Assembly: GCA_009927835.1 (NCBI GenBank) | Contig: RFMG01000144.1 | Coordinates: 1 to 40,722, forward strand | Origin: Verrucomicrobiota bacterium | Lineage (GTDB): Bacteria; Verrucomicrobiota; Verrucomicrobiia; Methylacidiphilales; Verrucolacustridaceae | Reading direction: 5' to 3' | DNA: 40,722 bases | Program-made: the position numbers and the translations under genes | Part shown: positions 1 through 8,178 of the stretch, piece by piece | How positions within the stretch are numbered: position 1 is the stretch's first letter | How the letters are laid out: the number at the start of each line of letters is the position of its first letter | Notes under the pieces: generated by a model | The model's database searches: none | The model's input: only the letters and a program-made list of their open reading frames with translations | Told to the model about the DNA's origin: nothing

Positions 1-86
1 GGAGATACTCGGAATGCTGGTTAAAAAATAAACCCAGCTCGCCTGGAGGTCAAGAGCCCCGGCTGGTTATGACACACGAGGTGAAA

Positions 87-413
87 CTAGCTTTTTTTGG
101 CTGAATCGATCTCTTTGAGATACTTCTCGGGATTCTTGTTGAAGGATTTGACGCAACCTTTGCAGCAAAAGCGGATCAGCTTGCCGTCATAGAGCGCGTC
201 GACCGTTTCACCCATTCCTCCCAAGGCATCGTGCGAGACCACACATGTGGTGAGGGGATAGGATTTGGCCAGTTCGGCAGCCTTGGCCTTCTCCTCCGGA
301 GTTTTGACAAGCTGGGCGGTCTTGGGGGCCGGGGATTTGCTCTCCTCCGACTTGCCCACCGAGAGAGTGGCAACGAGAAGGAAGGCAAGGAGAAGACAGG
401 ATTTTGTGTTCAT
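87..413 (-). CDS. Small secreted YHS/TRASH-like heavy-metal-binding domain protein
   Basis: 108-aa ORF with signal peptide (MNTKSCLLLAFLLVATLSVGKS) and motif TTCVVSHDALGGMG...VRFCCKGC-type (here LIRFCCKGCVKSFNKNPEKYLKEI), typical of small YHS/TRASH-like proteins. Confidence 0.75.
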   Translation of the reverse strand: MNTKSCLLLAFLLVATLSVGKSEESKSPAPKTAQLVKTPEEKAKAAELAKSYPLTTCVVSHDALGGMGETVDALYDGKLIRFCCKGCVKSFNKNPEKYLKEIDSAKKS

Positions 414-870
414 GTGGTGATTGTGGCCTCAATTCTTTTTGAGGCAAGCGGGTCGTTTGCTATTTCGGCATTCGAGAGTATGTGGATTTTATGAGATCGC
501 TCTTGCTCGGCCTAGCGCTCACAGGATTCCTTATTTCCAATCTCCCCGTGCCTGTGCAAGCGGGCGCCGTGAAAGTCCTGCTGTTGCGGTCAGACAGACC
601 GGCCGTGCCACTCTCCCCTTGTTCCGGCCCCGTGCTCTGCCTGTCCGGGGCTCCCCGCCGCGACCTGGGCCCTGCCTTTGGGAATCGTGGTATTGCCCGC
701 CCCCAACTCCTTCTCGGCGAGCTATAAAAGGGAACAGTTCTTGGCGCTGGCCCGCGCCGAGCGACCCCTTCTGACGCCTCCCCGAGTTCGCTCCTGATTC
801 ACGGCGTGCCCGGCAACGATTCCGGGATTTTCACGTCGGTTCTTTGAAACTTCCATCAGGAGATAAAAAT

Positions 871-999
871 ATGAAATATGTTCTCTTGGCTGTGACGGTG
901 CTCTTCACCGCAGGATTGGCTTTCGCGGCCGACTGCTGTGGGTGCAAATGCGCCAAGTGCCAACCGGGCGAATGTCAGACCTGCGACTGCGGGTGCTGA
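871..999 (+). CDS. Small secreted Cys-rich (metallothionein-like) peptide, 42 aa
   Basis: Read directly: MKYVLLAVTVLFTAGLAFAADCCGCKCAKCQPGECQTCDCGC*; AGGAGA Shine-Dalgarno 7 nt upstream of ATG; signal peptide with AFA-A cleavage; 9 Cys in the ~22-residue mature part; strong terminator just downstream. Confidence 0.75.
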   Translation: MKYVLLAVTVLFTAGLAFAADCCGCKCAKCQPGECQTCDCGC

Positions 1000-1017
1000 G
1001 CCTGGGGTAGGCTAGCT

Positions 1018-1054
1018 GGGGCGTGTATCCTCGGGGGTACACGCCCCTTTTTTT
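1018..1054 (+). terminator. Rho-independent terminator
   Basis: Perfect 10-bp stem GGGGCGTGTA...TACACGCCCC followed by TTTTTTT, 18 nt after the stop of the 42-aa peptide. Confidence 0.9.
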
Positions 1055-1062
1055 CGGTGGAG

Positions 1063-1347
1063 TTAGTAGCGGCGGGGAGTGCCTTTGTCGGCGAAGGGGG
1101 ATGTTTTTTTGCCGCCCCGCTCCAAAGGAACAGTGGTTGACGAGGGGTTCGGTTTTTTGCCGGTGCAGCAGGAGTCGTCGGCTTTGCAGCACTCGCTGCA
1201 CAACTTGGTGCAGTTGGGGGTAGGGCAGCAAGGGGCGTTTGTGGGGCAACATTCGTTGCAATGTTTACGGCATGGTTCCCCTTGGACGGGGGAGATCAAA
1301 GGAAAGAGCAGGAGGACGGGGAGGATCATGCGGGAGATGGATTTCAT
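1063..1347 (-). CDS. Secreted Cys-rich protein with tandemly duplicated C-x3-C-x2-CC-x5-CC motif
   Basis: 94-aa ORF, signal peptide MKSISRMILPVLLLFPLISPVQG; CRKHCNECCPTNAPCC and CTKLCSECCKADDSCC share identical Cys spacing. Confidence 0.75.
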   Translation of the reverse strand: MKSISRMILPVLLLFPLISPVQGEPCRKHCNECCPTNAPCCPTPNCTKLCSECCKADDSCCTGKKPNPSSTTVPLERGGKKTSPFADKGTPRRY

Positions 1348-1377
1348 GATTGAAGTTTATCGTTGAGATAAGCCGGG

Positions 1378-3201
1378 TCAACGTCCTGCTGCGGATGAAT
1401 CAAGGGATTGTAGTTGGGCGGATGCGGCGTTGGCGTCGGCGGGTCGATCGAGTTCGCGATACAGTGCTGCGAGGAGATTCCAGCCGGCGCGATTTTTCGG
1501 TTCGAGCTGTGTGGCCCGTTCGGCATGGGGAAGTGCATCGGCATAGCGGTCCATTCCCGCGTAGGCGGTGGCGAGGTTTAACCAGGCCCGGGATTCCCCC
1601 GGTGCGAGTTGGGTGGCCTGCTCCGCGGCAGCGATAGCGGTCGAGAAGTCGTGTGCGGCGTTGAGGCTGGCTGCCAACTGGACCCAGGCCCGGGGATCTT
1701 CCGGACCGCGTTGCGTGGCGGTCTCTGCTGCCAGGCGGGCATCGCCGAGCTGGCCCGTTGCGAGGCGGGCGGCGGAGAGAATCGACCAGGCGCGGGAGGA
1801 ATCCGGATTGAGGCGTGTGGCATCCGCGGAGGGTTGGATCGCTTTCTCAAATTCCCCTTGGAAAAGGAAAAGTTCCCCCAGCCCCTCCGCGGTATCGGCG
1901 TCCTCGGGGTCGAGGCGATAGGCTTGTTCCATTTCCAGGATGGCCTGATGGTTTTGCCCCGAGGCGACGAGCAGTCCGGACAGGAAACGGTGTGGCTCGG
2001 CTTGGATGGGATCCTTCAGGATCGCGAGGCGAACGTCGGCTTCCGCGTCGGCCATGTTTTGAAGGGCGAGTCGTGTGATCGCGCGACGCAAGAGGAGGCC
2101 GGCGTCGTCAGGGTGTTTTTCGATGACTTGGGAGATCGCTTTTTCCGACTCGGCGAAATTCTGGTCGAGGACGGTCTGTTCAGCCGAGGAGACGGCGGGA
2201 TCGAAGAAGGTGTTTTTGTCCGTCCATTTCGCGAGGGATCGAATATCGAAAAAGGAACCTTTCTGGCGGGTGGAATCCCACAGGTGGGAAAGGGCAGCGA
2301 CGGCCACCGCCTCGGACCGGGCGGGAGCCCCCCGAGCCATCAGGGGAAGAGACCCGCGGGAGGCGAGGCCGACGATCTGGTGAAGGGAATTGAGAACGGG
2401 GGAGCCGGACTGGCCAGGCATGAGGGGGATGGTGGTGGAAAGGATTCCGTCTTTTGACTTTCCCCGGGTTTCGCCGCGGGAAGTCAGGGGGAGGTCAATG
2501 GATAGGGGAAAGCCGGATACGGTGAGGGATTCGCGGGAGGTGGGATCGGTATCGGCCAGGACAAGAAAATCCCCCGACTGGGCCGGGGTTTGAAGCAGGA
2601 CGGCATCGGCGGAGAAATCGCCGGGACAAATCGATTTTGCGGCAAAGATTTTTCCAAACGCGTTGCGGACCCACACCTGTTTCCTTCCCGCGACGACATG
2701 GGCGGCCGTGAGGACAAGTCCGTCCGCGGAAACAAAAGAGCCGGAGCCGATCCCGCGTCCCTGGTCGTCCTGGATTTGGACAAGGGAACGGGAGATTTTC
2801 GGATCGAGGTCTCCCAGACTCATGCGATCGGGTCGGAGCATGGTTGCGAGAGATCGGGAGAGCGGGTCTCCAAGCTGGCCCGCGCGTTCGAGGGCGATTT
2901 TTGCCTGGGCAAGTTTTCCCTGATGAAGAAGGCTGCGGCCAAGGATTCTTTGAACCTCGGGGTCCTGGGGGGCGACGAGGATGGCGTGGCGGGCGGCTTT
3001 TTCAGCCTCGGGGTATCGACCGGAGAAGTCGAGGGCCCGGGCTTTGAGTTTGCGGGCCTCGGGGTCGTCTTTGTTCCACCAGAGGGCTTGCGTGGCGGCA
3101 ATGAGGGGTCGGGTGTTTCCGCGGGGAGGCCAAAGTTTTTCTTCCGCCGAAAAAGTGATGAAAGGAAGAAGGGTGGCAAAGAGAAAAAGGAAAAGTTTCA
3201 T
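1378..3201 (-). CDS. Secreted trypsin-like (S1C/HtrA-type) serine protease with flanking TPR repeats
   Basis: 607 aa; signal peptide; triad motifs LTAAHVV, FSADAVLL, PGQSGSPV; multiple C-terminal TPR units. Confidence 0.85.
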   Translation of the reverse strand: MKLFLFLFATLLPFITFSAEEKLWPPRGNTRPLIAATQALWWNKDDPEARKLKARALDFSGRYPEAEKAARHAILVAPQDPEVQRILGRSLLHQGKLAQAKIALERAGQLGDPLSRSLATMLRPDRMSLGDLDPKISRSLVQIQDDQGRGIGSGSFVSADGLVLTAAHVVAGRKQVWVRNAFGKIFAAKSICPGDFSADAVLLQTPAQSGDFLVLADTDPTSRESLTVSGFPLSIDLPLTSRGETRGKSKDGILSTTIPLMPGQSGSPVLNSLHQIVGLASRGSLPLMARGAPARSEAVAVAALSHLWDSTRQKGSFFDIRSLAKWTDKNTFFDPAVSSAEQTVLDQNFAESEKAISQVIEKHPDDAGLLLRRAITRLALQNMADAEADVRLAILKDPIQAEPHRFLSGLLVASGQNHQAILEMEQAYRLDPEDADTAEGLGELFLFQGEFEKAIQPSADATRLNPDSSRAWSILSAARLATGQLGDARLAAETATQRGPEDPRAWVQLAASLNAAHDFSTAIAAAEQATQLAPGESRAWLNLATAYAGMDRYADALPHAERATQLEPKNRAGWNLLAALYRELDRPADANAASAQLQSLDSSAAGR

Positions 3202-3224
3202 GCCGTAAAGGTCCGGCGTTGATT

Positions 3225-4241
3225 TTAGAGAAGTGTGGCTTGGGATGCGGGGGGTTTGAGTCCGAGAACTTCGTAGGCGCGGGGGAGGGCGACACGGCCC
3301 TGTTGGGTACGCTGGAGATAACCTTCGAGGATCAGGTAAGGTTCGTGAACCTCCTCAAGCGTCCCGGGTTCCTCACCGACGGAGGCGGCGAGGGAGTGGA
3401 GACCTGCGGGGCCGCCTTTGCACTTTCCCGTGAGGGCTTGGAGGAGGCGTTTGTCCATTTCGTCCAAGCCGTGCTGATCGATTTCGAGCATCTCCAGGGC
3501 GGCGACCGCGGTTGCGGCGGAGGCGGTGCCTTGGGTTCGGGCCAGGGCGTAGTCACGAACCCAGCGGAGAAGATTGTTGGCGATGCGGGGGGTGCCCCTG
3601 CAGCGACGGGCGATTTCGGGGGCCGCATCCTTCTCCAGTTTGACTTCGAGGAGCGAGGCGGAGCGCCGAAGGATCGAGGTCAGATCCTCGACCGTGTAGT
3701 AGTCGAGACGGTGGGCGACGCCGAAGCGGGATCGGAGTGGGGCACTCAGCAAACCCGCGCGGGTCGTGGCGCCGATGAGGGTGAAGCGAGGGAGGTTCAG
3801 GCGGACGGAGCGGGCGGCGGGGCCTTGGTCGATCACGATATCGATGCGAAAATCCTCAACGGCGGGGTAGAGGTACTCCTCGATGACTTTGGAGAGGCGG
3901 TGAATTTCGTCGATAAAGAGGATATCCCCCTCTTGGAGGCCGGTGAGGAGTCCGGCAAGGTCGCCGGCTTTTTCGATGGCGGGACCCGAGGTGGTGCGGA
4001 CGGTGGCGTTCATTTCCGCGCCGAGGATGTGGGCGAGGGTGGTTTTTCCCAGCCCGGGAGGACCGCTGAGAAGGAGATGGTCGAGAGGTTGTTGGCGGGC
4101 TCGGGCAGAATCGAGAAGGATGCCGAGACGGTCCTTGAGCTTGGGTTGGCCGGTGAAGTCGGCGAGACGGGAGGGACGGAGGGATTGGTCGATGGCGTCC
4201 CCCGAGGAGCTGTTCAGTTTTTCGATGGGCTTGGCGGACAT
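3225..4241 (-). CDS. ruvB: Holliday junction branch migration helicase RuvB
   Basis: [23 protein letters not shown], Walker [29 protein letters not shown]; start placed at MSAKPIEKL rather than at the longer ORF start. Confidence 0.96.
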   Translation of the reverse strand: MSAKPIEKLNSSSGDAIDQSLRPSRLADFTGQPKLKDRLGILLDSARARQQPLDHLLLSGPPGLGKTTLAHILGAEMNATVRTTSGPAIEKAGDLAGLLTGLQEGDILFIDEIHRLSKVIEEYLYPAVEDFRIDIVIDQGPAARSVRLNLPRFTLIGATTRAGLLSAPLRSRFGVAHRLDYYTVEDLTSILRRSASLLEVKLEKDAAPEIARRCRGTPRIANNLLRWVRDYALARTQGTASAATAVAALEMLEIDQHGLDEMDKRLLQALTGKCKGGPAGLHSLAASVGEEPGTLEEVHEPYLILEGYLQRTQQGRVALPRAYEVLGLKPPASQATLL

Positions 4242-4306
4242 GGAGGAAGGATGGCGGAAGGAGGAAAGTTTGAAAGTGGGAAGGTGACCCGCTATGCCCG
4301 CTGAGG

Positions 4307-4975
4307 ATGAAAGATGCCTGGGCAGCCGTGTTTGATTGGGACGGGGTGATTTTGGATAGTTCGCGGCATCATGAGGAGAGCTGGGAGCGGCTGGCCAAAG
4401 TGGAGGGCAAGGTTTTGCCAAAGGGGCATTTCCTCCGGGGTTTTGGGCGGAGGAATGTGGAGATCATGAGGGACATGCTTCACTGGTCGGAGGATCCAGC
4501 GGAAATTCAGAGGCTGAGCCTGCGAAAAGAGGAGCTGTATCGGGAGGTTGTGAAGGAGCGGGGGATCGAGCCCCTGCCGGGGGTTCGGGAGTGGTTGGAG
4601 CGGCTGCAAGAAGGGGGGATTCCGTGTGGGATCGGCTCCTCCACGGAGGAGAAGAATGTCCGGTTGGGTTTGGGATTGCTGGGATTGGAGGATTTTTTTC
4701 AGACGGCGGTGACGGCGGAGCATGTCAAAAGGGGAAAACCGGCACCGGATGTTTTTTTGGAGGTGGCGAGGCGTTTGGGGATGAGTCCGGGGAGGTGTGT
4801 GGTTTTTGAGGATGCCCCGGCCGGAGTGGAGGCGGGGCGTGCGGCGGGCATGAGGGTGGTGGGGGTCACGACGACCCATCCCGGAGGTCATTTGGAGGGG
4901 GTGGATCGGGAGGTGGAGAGGCTGGATGAGTTGAGGGTGGAGGAGTTTTCAGGGTGGTGGGGTCGGTCGGCTTGA
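4307..4975 (+). CDS. HAD-superfamily hydrolase (beta-phosphoglucomutase-like)
   Basis: [13 protein letters not shown] motif [12 protein letters not shown] motif [19 protein letters not shown] motif IV. Confidence 0.85.
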   Translation: MKDAWAAVFDWDGVILDSSRHHEESWERLAKVEGKVLPKGHFLRGFGRRNVEIMRDMLHWSEDPAEIQRLSLRKEELYREVVKERGIEPLPGVREWLERLQEGGIPCGIGSSTEEKNVRLGLGLLGLEDFFQTAVTAEHVKRGKPAPDVFLEVARRLGMSPGRCVVFEDAPAGVEAGRAAGMRVVGVTTTHPGGHLEGVDREVERLDELRVEEFSGWWGRSA

Positions 4976-5006
4976 TGCGGGGGAGGGGATTCCCTAGAAC
5001 CTAGGG

Positions 5007-5804
5007 ATGGGGAGCGGCGTAAGTGTGCTGGGGAAGGTGGGATCCGTTTTTACGGACTCGTGCCACACGGCGGGCGGGGTCTTTCTTCTCTTGGGAGACA
5101 CGTTGCGGAGCATGGTTCGGTACCGGATCCGGTGGGATCAGCTTTTGGAGCAGATGTTCTTCATTGGGATCCGTTCCCAAGTGGTGGTGTTGACGACGGG
5201 GGCTTTCACCGGGGCGGTTTTTGCGGCGCAGGTGTGGTTTCAGTTCAAAAGGTTCGGGATGGAGTCGGCCATCGGGCCCACGGTTTCGATTGCGATGTGC
5301 CGGGAGCTGGGTCCTGTCCTGTGCTGTCTTCTTTTGGCGGGTCGGGTGGGGGCGGCGATGGCGGCGGAGTTAAGCTCGATGAAAATCACCGAGCAGGTGG
5401 ATGCGTTGCGGGCTCTGGGAGTTTACCCGACCGAATACCTGATTGTGCCACGGTTCCTGGCGTTGGTGATTTCGGCGCCGATTTTGACAGGGTTGGCCTT
5501 GGTCACTGGAATTGGTTGCGGATATTTTGTCGCGGTCAAAATCTTCGGGGTGGACGGGGCGTACTACTGGGACAACACGATTAAGTTCACCGACAGCAAG
5601 GATGTGGTGATTGCGCTGATCAAGTCCTTGATCTTTGCCGTGATCATCGCGGCGATTGCGTGTCACAAGGGGATGAATTGTCCTCCCGGAACGGCCGGGG
5701 TGGGGAAGACCACGACGGAGGCGGTGGTGAACGCCTCGCTTTCCCTGTTGATCGTGAACTTTTTTCTCACCGTTCTGCTGAACGCGTTGCTTTACTCCAA
5801 CTAA
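5007..5804 (+). CDS. mlaE: MlaE/YrbE-family ABC transporter permease
   Basis: 265 aa; FFIGIRSQVVVLTTGAFTGAVFAAQ, RELGPVLCCLLLAGRVGAAMAAELSSMKITEQVDAL, signature of MlaE permeases. Confidence 0.93.
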   Translation: MGSGVSVLGKVGSVFTDSCHTAGGVFLLLGDTLRSMVRYRIRWDQLLEQMFFIGIRSQVVVLTTGAFTGAVFAAQVWFQFKRFGMESAIGPTVSIAMCRELGPVLCCLLLAGRVGAAMAAELSSMKITEQVDALRALGVYPTEYLIVPRFLALVISAPILTGLALVTGIGCGYFVAVKIFGVDGAYYWDNTIKFTDSKDVVIALIKSLIFAVIIAAIACHKGMNCPPGTAGVGKTTTEAVVNASLSLLIVNFFLTVLLNALLYSN

Positions 5805-5812
5805 CCGACCCC

Positions 5813-6559
5813 ATGCTCCAGCTCAAAGAAATCCGAAAAAACATGGGGGGGCAGGAGGTTCTGCGGGGGGTGAACCTCAGGGTGGGGCAGGCGGAAAAAG
5901 TGGTGGTGATCGGGCGGAGCGGTTGTGGCAAGAGCGTGATGCTGCGGGTGATCATGGGATTGCTGCAGCCCGAGGCGGGCGAGGTTTTGTTTGAGGGGAA
6001 GAAGCTGACGGGGCTGGGAGAGGAGGCGTGGAATCCGTATCGAAGAAAAATTGGAATGCTGTTTCAAGGGGCTGCCTTGTTTGATTCCCTTTCGGTGTTC
6101 CAGAATCTGGCCTTTCCCCTGAGGGAGCAGGGGGAGAAGAGTGAAAAGGTGTTGCGTGAGAAGGTGGCGGAGGCGCTGAAAATCGTCTCCTTGAGCGGGA
6201 CGGAGCAGAAAATGCCGGCGGAGTTGAGCGGCGGAATGAAAAAACGGGCCGCCTTGGCGAGGGCGATCATCAGCCGTCCGGACATCATGCTGTATGACGA
6301 GCCCACGACGGGGTTGGATCCGATCGTCGCGGACAGCATCAACCGGTTGATTTTGCATCTGGGGAAGATGTTCGGAATGGCCTCGATCGTGGTGACCCAC
6401 GACATGGTGAGTGCCCGGATGGTCGGGGACCGCATTTCCTATTTGCATGAGGGCAAGATTTACTTTGAGGGCACGCCGGAGCAGGTGGATCGTTGTGAGG
6501 ATCCGCTGGTGCGCGACTTTGTTCGCGGGCATGCTGAGGGAATCGGGATCACAGGATAA
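5813..6559 (+). CDS. mlaF: MlaF-type ABC transporter ATP-binding protein
   Basis: Walker A GRSGCGKSV, signature LSGGMKKRAALARAI, Walker B IMLYDEPTTGLDP; start at MLQLKEIRKNMGG. Confidence 0.93.
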   Translation: MLQLKEIRKNMGGQEVLRGVNLRVGQAEKVVVIGRSGCGKSVMLRVIMGLLQPEAGEVLFEGKKLTGLGEEAWNPYRRKIGMLFQGAALFDSLSVFQNLAFPLREQGEKSEKVLREKVAEALKIVSLSGTEQKMPAELSGGMKKRAALARAIISRPDIMLYDEPTTGLDPIVADSINRLILHLGKMFGMASIVVTHDMVSARMVGDRISYLHEGKIYFEGTPEQVDRCEDPLVRDFVRGHAEGIGITG

Positions 6560-6572
6560 GGAAAGGAGCCGA

Positions 6573-7280
6573 ATGAAAGAGATCAGTCTGGAGACCAGGG
6601 TTGGATTTTTCGTGTTGGCGGGTCTGCTTGCCATGGCGAGCCTGATTGTGTCGTTTGGAAAGCTGGGGAATTATTTCCGCAAGACCTACCCGGTCATCGT
6701 GGAGTTTGAGGACGCGCGGGACATTTTAAAGAATTCGAAGGTGCTGTTGCGGGGGGCCCAGATCGGCATCGTCGCCAACACCCCGATCTACCGGATCGGG
6801 CAGGACTTTGTGGAGCTGACCTTGAAGATTGACGACGGGACGCAGTTGCCCGCCAACTCCAAGTTTCGAATCGACCAGTACGGGATGTTGGGGGATCGCT
6901 TTGTGCGGGTGGTGCCACCGGAGAAGTTGGATGGCACGTTTATCGCGCCCGGGTCCCGGGTGAGGGGGGAGCAGGAGGCGGGATTGAATGCGATGCTGGC
7001 CTCGGCGGGTCCGGCCCTGGAGGAGATTCGATCGGCGGCCAAGCGGGTGGATGGTTTTGCCAAGTCGGCCCAGGATTTGTTGGAGGAGGCAAAAACGGGG
7101 AAGGGCCCCCTCTACACGATGATGAAGGATGAGAAAATGGCGCAGGACATGAAAAACCTGATGTCGAATTTGCGGAAACACGGGGTTTTGTTTTACAGCG
7201 ACGATTCGGCGAAGGGAGAGGCTGAGGGGGGAAAGCGGGCGGAGAAGAAATCCGCCCCGGTTGAGCGCTCCCGTCCGTGA
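6573..7280 (+). CDS. mlaD: MCE/MlaD-family substrate-binding protein
   Basis: N-terminal TM anchor and MCE domain (RVGFFVLAGLL...VIVEFEDARDILKNSKVLLRGAQIGIV); SD AAAGGAG upstream; follows mlaF-like gene. Confidence 0.88.
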   Translation: MKEISLETRVGFFVLAGLLAMASLIVSFGKLGNYFRKTYPVIVEFEDARDILKNSKVLLRGAQIGIVANTPIYRIGQDFVELTLKIDDGTQLPANSKFRIDQYGMLGDRFVRVVPPEKLDGTFIAPGSRVRGEQEAGLNAMLASAGPALEEIRSAAKRVDGFAKSAQDLLEEAKTGKGPLYTMMKDEKMAQDMKNLMSNLRKHGVLFYSDDSAKGEAEGGKRAEKKSAPVERSRP

Positions 7281-7981
7281 GCGGCTCGGTCGGGGCAGTT
7301 CTCCTTGCGGCGGGGCAGGGGCGCCGGCTGGGGCACGACAAATCGATGACGGCGATCGCGGGTCAGCCTGTGCTCGCCTACGGGTTGAGGGTTTTGTTGA
7401 ACTGTCCGGGGATTGAAACGGTGGTGGTGACCGTGAGGGAGGAGCTGCGAAAAGAGACGGAAGTTTGGGTGAAAAAAAATCTGGAGAAGGAGGCCCCAAG
7501 GGTGGGTGTGATCGCGGGGGGAAAGGAGAGACAAGATTCGGTTTGGGCGGGGTTGGAGGCGTTGCGGGGGGGAGTGGAGTGGGTGGTGGTGCATGATGCA
7601 GCGCGTGTTTTGACGACGACCTCCTTGATCGAGAGGGTCATCGCCCAGGCGGAAACAACGGGGGCGGCCGCGGCGGCGCGAAAGATGACCGACACGGTGC
7701 GGATGGCGGATGGGGACGGAAAGGTGGAGAAGCTGCTGGATCGGGAGGGATTGTGGAGGATGGAGACCCCGCAAGTGGTTCGGAGGAGGATTTTGCAGCA
7801 GGGGTTGGAGAGGGCACGGACCGAGGGAAGAGTGGTCACAGACTGTCTGGCGGCTGCGGAGCTGGCGGGGTGTAAGGGGGTTTTGGTGGAGGCGAATGAG
7901 CCCAATCTCAAGATCACGGTGCCCGCCGACTGGGAGCTGGCGGAGGCGTGGTTGGGGTCGGCAAACAAAGAGTGGCGCTGA
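7277..7981 (+). CDS. ispD: 2-C-methyl-D-erythritol 4-phosphate cytidylyltransferase IspD
   Basis: VGAVLLAAGQGRRLGHDKSM, VVVHDAARV; GTG start overlapping the upstream stop. Confidence 0.93.
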   Translation: MSGSVGAVLLAAGQGRRLGHDKSMTAIAGQPVLAYGLRVLLNCPGIETVVVTVREELRKETEVWVKKNLEKEAPRVGVIAGGKERQDSVWAGLEALRGGVEWVVVHDAARVLTTTSLIERVIAQAETTGAAAAARKMTDTVRMADGDGKVEKLLDREGLWRMETPQVVRRRILQQGLERARTEGRVVTDCLAAAELAGCKGVLVEANEPNLKITVPADWELAEAWLGSANKEWR

Positions 7982-8045
7982 CGGGATTCGAACCCGTGTA
8001 TGGTCCTTGAAAGGGACCTGTCCTAGGCCTCTAGACGACAGCGCC
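7973..8045 (-). tRNA. tRNA-Glu (anticodon UUC)
   Basis: Reverse complement GGCGCTGTCGTCTAGAGGCCTAGGACAGGTCCCTTTCAAGGACCATACACGGGTTCGAATCCCGTCAGCGCCA folds as a cloverleaf; anticodon loop CTTTCAA. Confidence 0.95.
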
Positions 8046-8119
8046 GGGAACCCGAAAGCGTATCGCACCCGTGGATTTGGCCAAGGGAAAGGTTGAGGGA
8101 GGATCCATGATCCATCGAT

Positions 8120-8139
8120 ATATCATGATAAGTTGATAT
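8120..8139. promoter_or_regulatory. Putative operator: 20-bp imperfect palindrome upstream of metH
   Basis: ATATCA-N8-TGATAT inverted repeat (ATATCATGATAAGTTGATAT) about 40 bp upstream of the metH start. Confidence 0.4.
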
Positions 8140-8153
8140 AAAACTCGACAGTC

Positions 8154-8178
8154 GGGGAAAGTTGTTTACACTTTCCCC
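8154..8178 (+). promoter_or_regulatory. Hairpin immediately abutting the metH start codon
   Basis: Perfect inverted repeat GGGGAAAG-TTGTTTACA-CTTTCCCC followed directly by ATG at 8179. Confidence 0.5.

Noticed and set aside
1609-2457. 282-aa ORF opposite the HtrA-TPR gene
   Set aside because: Shadow ORF; the opposite strand has intact catalytic and TPR motifs.
3219-4304. 361-aa Gly-rich ORF opposite ruvB
   Set aside because: Shadow ORF of ruvB; Gly/Val/Asp-rich reverse-complement artefact.
5801-6634. 277-aa antisense ORF opposite the mlaF-like gene
   Set aside because: Shadow ORF opposite an intact ABC ATPase.
8101-8113. GGATC-N3-GATCC mini-palindrome upstream of metH
   Set aside because: Very short arms and GATC-based; likely chance.
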